Source of the DNA: Posidonia oceanica
Taxonomy: Eukaryota > Streptophyta > Magnoliopsida > Alismatales > Posidoniaceae
Length of the DNA stretch: 64,000 bases
Direction: 5' to 3'
Assembly (NCBI GenBank): GCA_037176725.1
Contig: JAZBRS010000037.1
Span: 11,426,001 to 11,490,000 of the forward strand
The notes under the pieces were generated by a model. It was not told the DNA's origin, made no database searches, and saw only the letters and a list, made by a program, of their open reading frames with translations. The translations under genes were made by a program, and so were the position numbers. Positions 10,561-20,755 of the stretch are shown here, piece by piece. Each line of letters starts with the position of its first letter. Position 1 is the first letter of the stretch.

Positions 10561-11290
10561 TCTGGAATGCAATGCAATATGGAAAAATGCAATTTTAATG
10601 AATGCTGTGAATGCATGCAATGGACTGAAATGCAAATTAAATAAATGCAGGGGCTAAAATGCAATGTAATATGGTAAAATACTAAATTAAATGTTTTTTC
10701 TAACAGGCAGAGGACTGGAAAGTAATAAAGGAATAAAACAGGATAAAAGTGCAATGTAATATGGTAAAATATGAAATTAAATGAATTTTAACAACTGAGG
10801 AAGGACTGAAACGTAAATAAAATAAATAACAGGAATTAAGAGCAATGTAATAAGATAAAAACATGAAATTAAATGATTTTAACAACTACAGGACCTGATT
10901 GTAAAGAAAACAAGTTACTGGACTAAAACTAAAGAAAACTAAAAAGATATTGAACTGCAGCAGGACTAAAGTGCAATAAAAACAAATTACTAGGCTGGAA
11001 CAGAAAAAACTAAAACATTTTAAACTACAGAGGGACTAACATGCAATAAAAATAAATAACTGGGTTGGAACTAAAAAAATTAAAAAAGCTTTGAACTGCA
11101 GAAGGACTAATATGCAATAAAAAGAAAAGATAGGAATTAAACGCAACGTAATAAAGTTTTATTCAGGATTTAAATCAAACTTAAACAACGACTGGACCTA
11201 AAAGGAATAAAACAAAACTAACAGAAACAAATGCAATGTAATGGTAAACTAACTAAGTTAAAAGAAAATAAATGAAAACCTAACTAATAG
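10561..11290. repeat. Degenerate ATGCAAT-type repeats in LTR
   Basis: AT-rich stretch of loosely periodic words such as GGACTxxAATGCAATxTAA spaced about 30-70 bp apart. There is no coding potential. Equivalent zones occur in the other large LTRs at about 26560-27830, 34100-34600, 36230-37260, 40445-40950, 46350-46640 and 54590-55450. Confidence 0.7.
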
Positions 11291-11607
11291 AAATAAAAAA
11301 CGATAGGTGAACAGTGGCAGTGGCCGCAGCTCGCCAGGGGAGGCTCTGTGCCAGCGAAGAAGAAGGCGGCGCGGCTCGGGTAGAGGTCGTCGAGGTCCAG
11401 CGTGGTCTAGTGGAGGCGCGGTAAAGTCTAGGAGGCGACGGCAGAGCGGCGGACGGCCTGGAGCGGTGCTGCGAGTTGTTGCACCAGCGGTCGGCGCCGG
11501 GGAAGAAGACAACTCCGGCGAGGGGCTGGCGGCGCACTAGGGCTCAAAACGCGAAAAAAAACACATGGGGGGCTAAAGGGGAGAGAGCCGGAGCTGGTGG
11601 AGGGGTT

Positions 11608-11618
11608 GTTTACCTGTT
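11608..11618 (-). promoter_or_regulatory. Putative 5' splice site in LTR leader (CAG|GTAAAC)
   Basis: On the minus strand the LTR reads CAACAG|GTAAACAAC, with the first intron base at 11613. It lies at the GC-rich leader / AT-rich boundary, where the related LTRs also carry a donor (28339, 37585, 47100, 55761 on minus; 18920 on plus). Confidence 0.55.
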
Positions 11619-12425
11619 GGAGCGTGCGGGGTGGCCGGACGACCTCGTGGAGCTTCTGTGGTGGTGCTGCGAGGCAGAGCTGGACTCGGAGGCGGCGGTG
11701 GCGCGCAGGAGGAGTCCGGACGAGCTCGTGGAGGCACGGAGAGGCGTGCGGAGGTGACGGCGGTCCTTCTCCTCCCTTCCACGCGCAGGTGGTCGGAGTG
11801 GTGTAGAGGACGATAATCCTCTCTCCTCTCTCCTCTGTGACTCTCACCGAAGGTGGCTCTCTCTCTCTGAGGTCGCGAAGGCTTCGCGAAGGTGAAGGTG
11901 GGTTCTGTGTTGGGAGAGGACGCAAGGAAGAGGAGGTGGGCTGGGTTATGGAGAAGATGGCTGTGGAGTTGGGTTCTCTGTGGGTTTTGCTGTGGGTGAG
12001 AGAAGGTCTGGTTCGTTTGGAGATGGTCGGGTTGTCTGGAAGGTGGGGAAGGGTCTGGTGGAGTTGGGTTCGACAGAGGGTGGAGGTCTGTATGGCAGAG
12101 GTTTGATGGTGTGGGAGTTGAGGAAGTGGAGGGAAGTGCAGAGGATGTTGAGGGAGTGTTGGAGGAGTTGGTTTTGTGGTGCAGCTGCTGTGGACGTGGA
12201 GAGAAGTGAAGAGGTCTGGTCTGTGGGTGTTTTTGGCAGAGGGTGTAGGAGTTTTTTGGTGTGGGAGAGGTCAGGTGGTGAAGAGGACGATGAGAGGTAG
12301 AGGAAGTGTTGGAGTTGGCTGGTATAAGGAGGTTTGTGTTTTTTTGGAGAGGAGAAGAGAAGTGAAGTCTGTGGGTGTTTGCTGGCAGAGGTGGATGTGA
12401 AGAGAGGAGGAGGTTGATGGGAGTA

Positions 12426-12440
12426 GGCTGGTATATATGG
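12426..12440 (-). promoter_or_regulatory. TATA-like box of solo LTR promoter
   Basis: CCATATATACC on the minus strand, about 820 bp upstream of the leader splice donor. TATA-like sequences lie at a comparable distance from the donor in other LTR copies: GATATAAGCC at about 38555, GATAAAAGCC at about 42197, TGATAAAACC at about 47898. Confidence 0.45.
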
Positions 12441-12489
12441 AGGTGGAGAAGAGAGGAAGAGGAAGTGTTTAAGAGGTGAAGAGGTTTTG

Positions 12490-12815
12490 AAAATGGGGGG
12501 GAGAGTTGTTGTTTGAAAAAAATGGGGGAAGAGAAAATGGAGGGAGAGTTGCTGTGGAGGAAGAAAAGAAGAAGAAGAAGGAGAGGAGAAGAAGAAGGAA
12601 AGGAAGAGATGGGTTGGGCCGAGAAGGTGGGAAAAAAAAAGAAAAAAAGAAAAGAAGGAAGAGAAGGAGAGTGGGCCGTGGGCTTGTAGGCTGAAGGGAA
12701 AGAAGGAAAAAATAAAAGGGAAAGGAAAGAAGGAGGAAAAGAAGAAGAAAAAGAAGAAGAAAGAAGGAAAGAAAAGGAGAAGAAAAAGAAAAGGAAGGAA
12801 AAGAAGATTTGAGTT
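12490..12815. repeat. Long purine tract (plus strand) in LTR U3
   Basis: Over 300 bp of nearly pure G/A on the plus strand, broken only by short GGGTTGGGCC/GGGCCGTGGGC islands. It is a pyrimidine tract in element sense. Matching tracts occur in the other LTRs at about 29010-29290, 38720-38935, 42375-42645, 48100-48320 and 56820-56950. Confidence 0.85.
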
Positions 12816-13319
12816 TTGAGGATTTTTAAGTGGTTGTTTGTTAGGATTTTAAATGTTTTCGTAGTATTTTTTAATTAAGTTTTTGTTTGCCTAGGTTTTT
12901 TAATTAAGTTTTGTTAAGTTTAGGTTTTTTAATTAAGTTTTTGTTCAGTTTTTAAAGGTGTAGATTTTCTAGGTTTGCTTGATTATTTTTTAGGTTTTTT
13001 GATTGGATTTTTTTTTAGGTTTCTTTTAATTATTATTATTTTTTTTCAAGTTAAGCTTTTCTTGAATTAGGGTTTTATGTTCTTAGAAGATTCTTTTCTT
13101 TAGGTTAAGTTTTTTTAATTAGTTAATTTTTTCATTTAATGGCTTTAGTTGGATTTTTTTTCAATTGTTTTTCTAGGTTTTATCTTTTGTAATTGTTTCT
13201 TCTTATGTTGTCCTTTTTTTTAATTAGGGTTTTAAAGTTTTTGATTTGTTCTTATGTTTTTCGATTGTTTTCTTTTTCTAAGTTTTGATTTGTTTTTCTT
13301 CTTAGGGTTTTGGTTTCGA

Positions 13320-13560
13320 TTGTTTTCTAGGGTTTTTGTTTCTAGGGTTTTGTGACCTAGGGTTTAGGGTTTAGAGTTTGTTGATTAGGGTTTAGGGTTT
13401 TGATTAGGGTTTAGGGTTTAGGTTAGGGTTTTTTCGTTTTAGGGTTTGTTGATTAGGGTTTGGGGTTTGTTAGGGTTTTGGGTTTGGGTTTGGATTTAGG
13501 ATTCAGGGTTTAGGGAATGGATTTGGTTTGGTTTAGGGCTTGGATTAGGGTTTAGAATTG
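13320..13560. repeat. Telomere-like TTTAGGG / telo-box cluster in U3
   Basis: About a dozen TTTAGGG or TTAGGGTTT units, some directly adjacent, within the U3 start of the solo LTR. In element sense these read AAACCCTAA, the plant telo-box. Single or paired copies occur at the same place in other LTRs (for example 29340-29500, 39050-39070, 40350-40370). The array is too degenerate and too embedded in LTR sequence to be a chromosome end. Confidence 0.8.
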
Positions 13561-13736
13561 ATTTTGGGGTTTAGGTTTGATTTTGGGGTTTAGGTTTGAT
13601 TTTGGGTTTAGAATTTAGGTTTGATTTTGGTTTGAAAAGAAGGGTTTTAGATTGGATTTTGGTTTGAAAAGAAGGATTTTGAAGCCATTAGAGAGAGAGA
13701 TCCACCAATTCAGCCTGTCAAAATGGGGTGTCTACA

Positions 13737-14524
13737 GGAGACTTGTCTCTCTAAAGAGGTACCCTTCACCTAGGATTTTGTCCTTAGGCTCGGCACTTAA
13801 TCAAACCACAAAACAATAAAGAAACACAAAATATTAAAGCATAAAACATCTACCAAGCCTTAATATTGACTCAAGGAGGAAGAGGCGTCAATAATAAAAC
13901 GTAGGACACCTTGAGATCTTGATCCAACTATTGCAATCAACACTGAGTATGGGAGAGCGACTTGCACTGGCCCAGGTTCGCTCAGGTTAATTGTTCTAGC
14001 TAGAGGAAGACTACCTCAAGGAACTTTGACTTTAATATAAAGCAATTAGTTTCCACCTTAAGGATGGACACAAACAGATCTAAAACCGTTAAAAAGCTAA
14101 GAAAAAGAAAGTGGACAGGAATAGTTATTTTTAATTTTCTTTCTCTTTTTTTTTGTAACTGCAGATCCAAAAAAAACAACACAATTATAGAAAAAACTAA
14201 AGATCTACAGTAAAAATGAACTGGAATGAGTCGCCTGTTTTAAGGGTGCCTCTATCAGTCGCCTCCTGGAGGTGCGGTTAGGACAGACGCTCCTCGGACA
14301 GGCGGCTCACGGCCACAGTCTTCTGACCTCAGTAAAACAGTCTCAGTTGTTGGAGCTTTGGGTTTTACTGACGTCGGAAATAGAAAAAACGAGAAAAAGG
14401 TTCAGGGTGCCATGAAAACCTAAACGCACGGTTCCCAAACCGATAGCTACACTTAGATCTATAAAAATAACAAGGGAAAGGAAGGAAGAAACTTGCTTAC
14501 GTAGCACGGGAGTTGGCTGAAGCC
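13737..14524 (-). other. 5' UTR of element 1, PBS-proximal part
   Basis: Leader sequence between the inserted solo LTR and the PBS. I see no gene. GTCGCC-containing words recur here and in the element 1 LTR. A donor-like CTAC|GTAAGCAAG lies on the minus strand near 14497, just downstream of the PBS. Confidence 0.65.
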
Positions 14525-14544
14525 GAGTCCCACTGTGATCGCCA
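14525..14544 (-). other. Primer binding site of element 1 (tRNA-Arg type)
   Basis: On the minus strand the site reads TGGCGATCACAGTGGGACTC, five bases from the LTR end. A PBS must begin TGG, complementary to the tRNA CCA end. The sequence is close to the complement of the 3' end of a plant tRNA-Arg (UCG type) as I recall it, with one mismatch. It differs from the TGGCGACTC-type PBS of the other family in this window. Confidence 0.75.
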
Positions 14545-14549
14545 ATTTC

Positions 14550-15995
14550 TGTGGATGTGGATTGGGGGGGTGTTTTAAGAAGATGTCGGCGCCTCCACGT
14601 ACGTCGTCAACTTTATTGTGATCGCCACTCGCCTTTGGGTAGACAAGACACCTGAGGGGAGATTATGATGATGCGGGTCCTCGGACTACTAGATCGACGG
14701 CTGGATGTCTTCTAGCGGCTCCCTCGTGTTACGTAAGCTCTTTCCTTCCCTTCAAAACAAAATGACATAGATCTAGATTAGTTCAAGTGTAGTAGTCAGT
14801 AACAGAAGTAAACGAAATGACATGACTAAAAGAAACAAATACTAACCGGGGGTTGTTCCCCACATGCATATGCTATGGGTCCTATGCTAAGGAAAGTAAA
14901 AAATGTGATGAAAAATTAGATTGGAGGAAAATATTCTCTTTCACCCTTATGCTGAATGGAATGAAGTTGAAAGGAGGCACAGTCGGAGCTCCGGCTTAGC
15001 TGGGGATACTGGAATGAAGATGGGAATTGGGTTTCCCTCTTCTGAAAGGTGGGAGATAGGGCTTCTGGGTTGAAGGCTCTAGCTCTGGAAGGTGGAGACT
15101 TCACTGACAGGGTGATTCCTCTCTTGGAAATTCCTCTCTCAAAAATTCCGACCCCCAAACCACTAACCTAGGGGGTCTATTTATAGACTCTAGGGGGTGA
15201 GGATGGTTGGAGTTCAGAAAATTCTAGAAAAAGTGGCAGTTAGAGTTAGTCGCCGGTTGAGTTGGTGACTAAGGCTAGCAACCGCTTAGTCAAATGTGGG
15301 AAGACCGGGAACGAGGCCACAACTATTAGTCGCCAATTGAGTTGGCGCCTAACGGTCGAGGAGGTCTTGGGAAATAACCGTGGAAAAGCGGTTCAAAGGA
15401 GCCACGATCATTAGTCGCCGGTTGAGCTGGCACCTAATGGTCGAGGATCGCGAGAGATAACCGCTGCAGTTCCACAACCGCTCAATTGCCGAATGAGTTG
15501 GCGCCTGAGGATAGAGGGGGATTGTGGGGAACAACCACTGCAGTCCACGATTGCTTAGTCGCTGAGTTAGTTAGCGTCTAAGTGGATTGTCTCCACAGAT
15601 GGCAGTTGAATTGGCCACCTCCGCCATTGGCAACTGACTTAGTCGCCTGTATAGCTGGCAACTGCGTGAGTCGCCTCTCCAGCTAGCAACTAGTAAGCTT
15701 AGGTCATTTCTAGCCCTCTTTCCGGGTTTTGGCCAGAGAAAACAAGATAGAAGGCCGGGAAACTACAGATAGTCTATGAAATCAAGAAGGCATCTCTGTT
15801 AACTCAAATCTGCCACGAATCTTAGTAGAAGTAAAGGATACCCAGGGTACTCGGACTTGCCACGAGCTTGAGTGAGTTAGCTCTGCCACAGCCAACAACT
15901 TGAGTCTAGGTAGGGTCAAGTGATGCTTTGAAGAAATCAAGGAACATCTGGAAGACGTGTTATCAAAACTTAGGCATGAGATTTGGGGTGCCTCA
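14550..15995 (-). mobile_element. 5' LTR of element 1 (1.45 kb)
   Basis: In element sense it starts TGAGGCACCCCAAATCTC at 15995 and ends CCACATCCACA at 14550, five bases before the PBS. The start resembles the TGxxxCACCCC starts common in Tat elements. The partner 3' LTR lies outside the window, so the length rests on this one copy. It contains an imperfect array of hairpin-forming repeats at 15245-15600. Confidence 0.75.
15245..15600 (-). repeat. ~80-bp imperfect repeats with AGTCGCC dyads in element 1 LTR
   Basis: Five imperfect copies start near 15245, 15328, 15410, 15480 and 15554. Each begins with a dyad such as TTAGTCGCCAA / TTGGCGCCTAA (11-bp arms, one mismatch, 5-nt loop, 15330-15357). 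Shorter GTCGCC...AGCTGGCAACT repeats continue to 15690. Confidence 0.75.
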
Positions 15996-16050
15996 AGGTT
16001 TCTATCCTTAAGAGAACTCTCAGAAATGCGAAAATAGCATATCTATAGGC
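15996..16050. other. Flank between element 1 LTR and B(+) 3' UTR
   Basis: Short unassigned stretch. It may be part of the B(+) 3' UTR into which element 1 inserted, but the matching part of B(-) is too different to prove this. Confidence 0.4.
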
Positions 16051-18062
16051 ATCATTGTGCATTCCTATGCCCCAGGCTGGCAGCCCTAACTACGCAGTTG
16101 ACGCCTGTCAAAATGTCTTTATCGAGCTGATAGTCCTAACTATCCGGCGATGAGTCCGTTAACTCCTCACCGGGCTGGCAGCCCTAACTGCCCGGTTGAC
16201 GCCTGCCAAAATGTCTTTATCAGGCTGATAGCCCTAACTGTCCGGTGATGAGTCCATTAACTCCTTACCGGGCTGGCAGCCCTAACAGCCTAGTTGACGC
16301 TCGTAAAAATGTTTTTATCGGGCTGATAGCTCTAACTATCCAGCGATGAGTCCGTTAACCCCTCATCGGGCTGGCAGCCCTAACTTCTCGGTTGACACCC
16401 GTTAAAATGTCACCCTACATTTCCCCTTGCATTATCCCATTGCTTTCCCCACTGGCATTGCACCTCGTACGGTGAGCCCTTACATCCATCTCACTGCATC
16501 CGGGCTGGTACCCCTAACTACTCAGCTGACAAACTCGTTAGTTTTGTCTCCACTTTGCATTCTGATGCCATGGGCGCTTCGGCTGTCCCATGGTATCTCC
16601 ATTGATACCAGGGGCATCTTTATTTTGGCTGCCCTCTGGTATCACATTTCCATCTACATTCGGACTGACATCCCTAACTATCGCGAGAGCGTCTACGGAC
16701 CTTTGCCACACCTTCGGGTATGGTATTCCCATTGCATTTGTGGTTACAAGTTATCCGACTTGTGATCACTTCTCTTGCCTGATAGACACGCTGGCCTGTC
16801 ACCGCGTTCGATACTAGGGGCATCTCTTTTTGCTGCCCTTTGGTATCGTCTCACCCTCATTTGGGCTAACATTCCCAACTGTCGCGGGAGCGTCTACGGA
16901 CCTCTGCCGCACCTTCTGGTTTGGTATCCCCGCCCCTTTCCACCCTCATCTGGGCTGATGATCCCCAACTATTCGGTGATGAGTTCGTTAACTCCTCGCT
17001 GGCTGATAGCCCTAACTATCTGATGATGAGTCCGTTAACTCCTCGCGGGCCAATACTCCCCAAATATCCGGTGGTAGGTCCGTTAACTTACCACCCCTTC
17101 GTCGTAGTTTAATTACATTCTGTTGCATGTCATAGCATACCATTGCATGCCATCATGTAGCTTCCTTGTGTTCTCAGTAGAGTCAGTCCTAGAATTGCAT
17201 CTCATCATCACACGGACATCGCACATGTAGGACTCGAACCCTTGGTTCACGTATTGCCTAAGGTAGCATCCTCGGCACCCGCAAGACTTTCGCAGCTTGC
17301 CGGCTTTGGATGATACTCGCAGTAGTGCGCAGTCCAGGATCGTTTTCTCGGTTTCGCGTGCCCGGCGTCCCACTGAATATACATTGCATTTCACTGCATA
17401 ACGTTCCATACATCGCATTCTTATTGCGCTGCTACTCCTCTGTAGTCATTACACCAATTTCCGCCTTCCGTTTCCCGGACATGGTATACTTAGGAAATCG
17501 AAGCCCTGGTACGCGCATTTCTAAGAGGCATCCTCTGCAACGCAAAAACTTCCTAACAGTTTTACCTGCTTTGAATGATGCTCGTGGTAGTGCACGGCCC
17601 CGGATCGCTTCCTTGGTGTTATGTGCCTGCCACCACATGCACACCCACAACACCTTACATTTGACAACAAGTCCGTGCTAGTGCTACTTTGGCCCAGCGC
17701 ACTTTCGCCGGATGGCCACTAGTCCCGGTGAGCTTGTTTCTCCCCCACGTTGAGGCTACTTTGGCCCAGCGCACCTTAAAATCGTTTGGCTTTCCCTAAG
17801 TACTGCCCGATGGTGCCCCACCACACCACGTGCATGCATCACCCGTTTTTCCCCCAGTGGAGTACAACGCAATGAGCGTTAGTGTAAGCATCACATTAGC
17901 GTAAGCATTGCATTTACATCATCATTGCGGCAGCGAATCATGATTTTCGGTGTACCCACCGAATAAGTGACTCAGGCCTACAGTAACTTCGCGCTCCTAC
18001 CGGCGTCAGGAGGGGTGTCTAGTCTACCCTGAGCAGCGGCCTCGGTCCGCTTGACCTCGCTC
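16050..18062 (+). other. 3' UTR of plus-strand element B(+)
   Basis: No coding sequence. It begins with an approximately 100-bp composite tandem repeat (16060-16400) of GGGCTGGCAGCCCTAAC and GATGAGTCCGTTAACTCCTC hairpin words. It continues with blocks that match the B(-) 3' UTR (29625-31360) in inverted order, for example the CTGCTACTCCTCTGTAGTC block at 17430-17450. It ends at a PPT and the 3' LTR. The upstream part of this element is missing. Confidence 0.8.
16060..16400 (+). repeat. ~100-bp tandem repeat of 3' UTR hairpin units
   Basis: About three and a half copies. Each has two half-units, CTGATAGCCCTAACTATCCGG and CTGGCAGCCCTAACTGCCCGG types, separated by TGAGTCCGTTAACTCCTCA and TGACGCCTGYCAAAATGTC. 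The half-units contain self-complementary words (GGGCT..AGCCC; GATGAG..CTCATC). Confidence 0.85.
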
Positions 18063-18075
18063 AAGAAGGGGCATC
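18063..18075 (+). other. Polypurine tract of B(+)
   Basis: AAGAAGGGGCATC directly abuts the LTR start TGTAGACACCCC. This is the expected position and composition for the plus-strand primer. The flanking GGGGTGTCTA at 18013-18023 is complementary to the LTR start. Confidence 0.75.
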
Positions 18076-18297
18076 TGTAGACACCCCATTTTGACTAGCT
18101 AGATGATGGTGGATCCTCTTGGAAGCTTGCTTGGACCCTGGGATGGCTCTCTCTCTCTCTCACCCACCCTAAAACCTCACCAAACTCCAAAACCTTCCTA
18201 AAACTCACCAAAACCTTCACCTAAGCCCACCTAAACCTTGGCCCACACTTAACCGAGGCCCAAAACCAAAAAACAAGCCTTTGGCCTCCTGGGCTCG

Positions 18298-18353
18298 TTG
18301 GACGCTGGCATTGGCAGCGTCCAATGTTGGACGTGCTCTGTGCTAACGTCCAA
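18298..18353 (+). repeat. Paired 27-nt hairpins, pair 1
   Basis: First hairpin (18298-18324): arms TTGGACGCTG/CAGCGTCCAA, 10 bp perfect, 7-nt loop. Second (18327-18353): TTGGACGT/ACGTCCAA, 8 bp perfect. The two are separated by 2 nt. This pair lies in the leader, before the splice donor at 18920. Confidence 0.9.
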
Positions 18354-18913
18354 CAAGTCGGGAGTTGCAGCGGTAGCTGCAGCCTCTGGCTCACCGCCCG
18401 TCCTCTCCTCCATCCACCTACACTTACTACTGGTCTCCTCGGCCACTTACTCACCCCCACTACGCGCCAAGGCCAGTAACTCGGCCTGCCACCACATCAT
18501 CTCCCCCACCGGCGCGTCTCCCGCTCACCACGCCCTCACTGAGCTAGCCGCCTGCGCTCTGCCACACCAAGACTTTTCCGTCCACCTCCTGACATCCACT
18601 AACTCACCTGACACCCCCTCGTGGCCTCCCCACTCTCCACGATCTCTGCCAAGTCCTGCCACGACCTCTGCCATTGCCAGAACCCAACACAAAACCCAAT
18701 CGGAACCCAACACTTCACAGGGTTCGACAGCACTACACACCCAACCTCCTGGAAAATTGCGAGCTCCTAGACCTTGTGCGATCTGCCACGATCACTCCCC
18801 AGTCTTGAGCCACCTCTCCCGAGCCTCCCTTGTGCCCAGAAGAGCTTGCCGGAGTTAGCCTGCCATCTTCTTCCTCGTCGCCAGTGAAGTGCAAATACAC
18901 CCCTGCAAGCCAC

Positions 18914-18926
18914 GACCAGGTAAGTT
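18914..18926 (+). promoter_or_regulatory. Putative 5' splice site in B(+) LTR (CAG|GTAAGT)
   Basis: ACCAG|GTAAGTTTT, a full match to the plant 5' splice consensus. It stands at the same GC-rich/AT-rich boundary as the donors in the minus-strand LTRs. Confidence 0.6.
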
Positions 18927-19178
18927 TTCTTCACCCCTAGCTAGCTCGTGCATGTAGTAGCATGATAGGGTAGTGCACACACACACATATCCCCTTGGTT
19001 GGCCAGAATAGCCTTGGTCACCTGCCGTGAGGAGGAGGAGGTGGTGGAGCATTCCACTCACCCATTTTTGGCGCCGAGCATATGGGCACGCTCGTTGTCA
19101 CCCACTCTTGCTTCCTAGCAAGTCACTTTGGGATTTTTGGCTGATTTGGCCACTGTCCTTGGCTGGGAAACTTCCCGA

Positions 19179-20412
19179 CCTGGACGTACATGCTGGTGTG
19201 TCCAACGTTGGACGTGCCCTGAGGCAGCGTCCAACACCTTGTAGGTCATTTACTTGTTTTTTCTTTATTTTGTTGCCATGCTGCCATGATCTGGATGCTT
19301 TTACCTGTGGATTTATGTTGCATACTTTCTTCCATGCTTCCAGTTGCTATCATGCTTATATCATGCTTCGATCATAGCTCAGATCCATGTTTTTGCCTCT
19401 GGTTACCTTTGCTATTCTTCAGTGTTGGACGCTGGACTGCATCTCGTCCTACATTGGACGCTGGTGTATCCAGCGCCCTATGCCTCTGTTAGCTTACATG
19501 TATTTTAATGCTTGAATGTTGCATTTATTTTTGATACATGTTTGATCTATGGTTGCATGCCTTGGTTTAGCCCGCTTTCAGTAGCTTGCATGCATATTTA
19601 AGTGGTTTTTAAGCTCAGATCTCTCTTGCAGCTTGCCATGCTCCTTTGTATGTTGGACGCAGCTGTGCTTTGCGTCCTATGTTGGACGCAGATGTGCTCT
19701 GCGTCCTATGCTTCTGTTTAGCTTACACTTGCTTAAATGCTTGCATGATGCTGTTGTTCCTCATGCCTACTTAATCCATGCTTGCATGATTATGTTTAGC
19801 CCTTGTAGCAGCTGTTGCCAAGTTTGCTTGGCTTTTATCAGGGATTTATGCAGGCTCCTTCAGGTTTGTGCCTTCCTTTGTGTTGGACGCAAGTATTGCT
19901 GGCGTCCTACATAGGACGCAGGTGGTGCTTGCGTCCTACACACTGGTTGTGTTTTCTTTGTGCATGCTTTGCAGATCCTTCCCCTTTGGATTTTTACTTG
20001 ATCCATGTGTGCATGCTTAGCCAACACCTGTTTACAGCAACTTAAATGCATGCCTCTATGATTTTCCTATTAGTTTGCACGCATTTCCTTCTGTTTTTGT
20101 CTGCACCTTGTTGGACGTAGAGTTCTTCAGCGTCTAGTGTTGGACGCTGTGTACTCTAGCGTCCAACAGCTTGCAGTGTTTAATTCATGTTCTATGCTTG
20201 TATCTTGCTCTGAAATCATTTCTGATTTGTTGCCTTGACTACCTAGCATGATTTTCATGTCCTCTACTGCTTCATTGCATTTGCATCGCATTCATACATC
20301 TAGAATGCATGGTTTTCCAGATTGCATGTTTTCTGCAGGTTCTTCTTCTTTAAGTGTTGGACGCTGTCTAGTCCTGCGTCCAACATTGGACGTAGGTCAT
20401 AGCTGCGTCCAA
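19179..20412 (+). repeat. Array of paired 27-nt hairpins, pairs 2-7
   Basis: Hairpin starts are about 19179/19208, 19425/19454, 19653/19682, 19883/19912, 20111/20140 and 20357/20386. Within each pair the two 27-nt hairpins are 29 nt apart start to start, leaving a constant 2-nt spacer. Pairs recur every 228-246 bp. Arms are variants of TTGGACGC/GCGTCCAA. Sequence between pairs is only weakly similar, so the array is an old ~229-bp tandem repeat in which the hairpin module is the best-preserved part. Confidence 0.88.
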
Positions 20413-20569
20413 CACTTACAGTTGGCTGAACATTGTTTTAAAGTGTTGATTTCATTTCACTTGTCATTTTCCACATTCTATTGCTTCCGACACATGCTTT
20501 GACACCTGTGCATGCCGTCGGACCCCTGTTTTGGTTTTGCACCTTGCGTCGTCCGTTTTCCCGTGGTTT

Positions 20570-20755
20570 TTCACATCAGTTTTCTTTCCCCTTTGCATAC
20601 GCTTGCATCGTGTGGTTTTTACTTAACTTATCGAATCCGTCTTCTCTCCCCTTTGCTTGTTTTACGCTTGCATCGTGTGGTTTTACTTAGCTTTTCTACC
20701 TTTGTTTCCTTTCCCCTTTGCATATCGTATTTGCATTGCGTGGTTTTATCGGTGT
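20570..20755 (+). repeat. ~62-bp tandem repeat in B(+) LTR, 3 copies
   Basis: Repeated TTTCCCCTTTGCATA...GCTTGCATCGTGTGGTTTTA units. It lies at the LTR position where other copies carry the 30-bp CACGCAAAACGG minisatellite, and its minus-strand words (TGCAAAGGGGAAA) match those at 26190-26270 in B(-). Confidence 0.75.

Larger units (their letters stand above)
9361..13736 (-). mobile_element. Solo LTR (4.4 kb) inserted in the element 1 5' UTR
   Basis: The sequence runs from TGTAGTAATC to GGGGTGTCTACA on the plus strand, so in element sense it starts TGTAGACACCCC and ends GATTACTACA. Both flanks read as element 1 leader, with no PBS or PPT next to it, so I call it a solo LTR. The 5-bp flanks (GGGGG and GGAGA) match at only three positions, so a clean target duplication is not preserved. 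From its U5 side it holds the relic PBS (9516-9524), a conserved U5 block (about 9697-9795), a 61-bp repeat array, degenerate ATGCAAT repeats, a splice donor (11613), a TATA-like site (12432-12438), a purine tract and telo-box-like repeats. Confidence 0.85.

Noticed and set aside
11300..12300. Host exon in the GC-rich block
   Set aside because: Homologous GC-rich blocks occur at the same place in every large LTR, so it is LTR leader, not a host gene.
13320..13560. Interstitial telomere or chromosome end
   Set aside because: Units are degenerate, short and embedded within LTR sequence with homologues elsewhere in the window.
9361..13736. 5' LTR of element 1
   Set aside because: Its ends and U5 block belong to the large-LTR family, element 1 leader continues on both sides, and element 1 has its own PBS and a different 1.45-kb LTR at 14525-15995.
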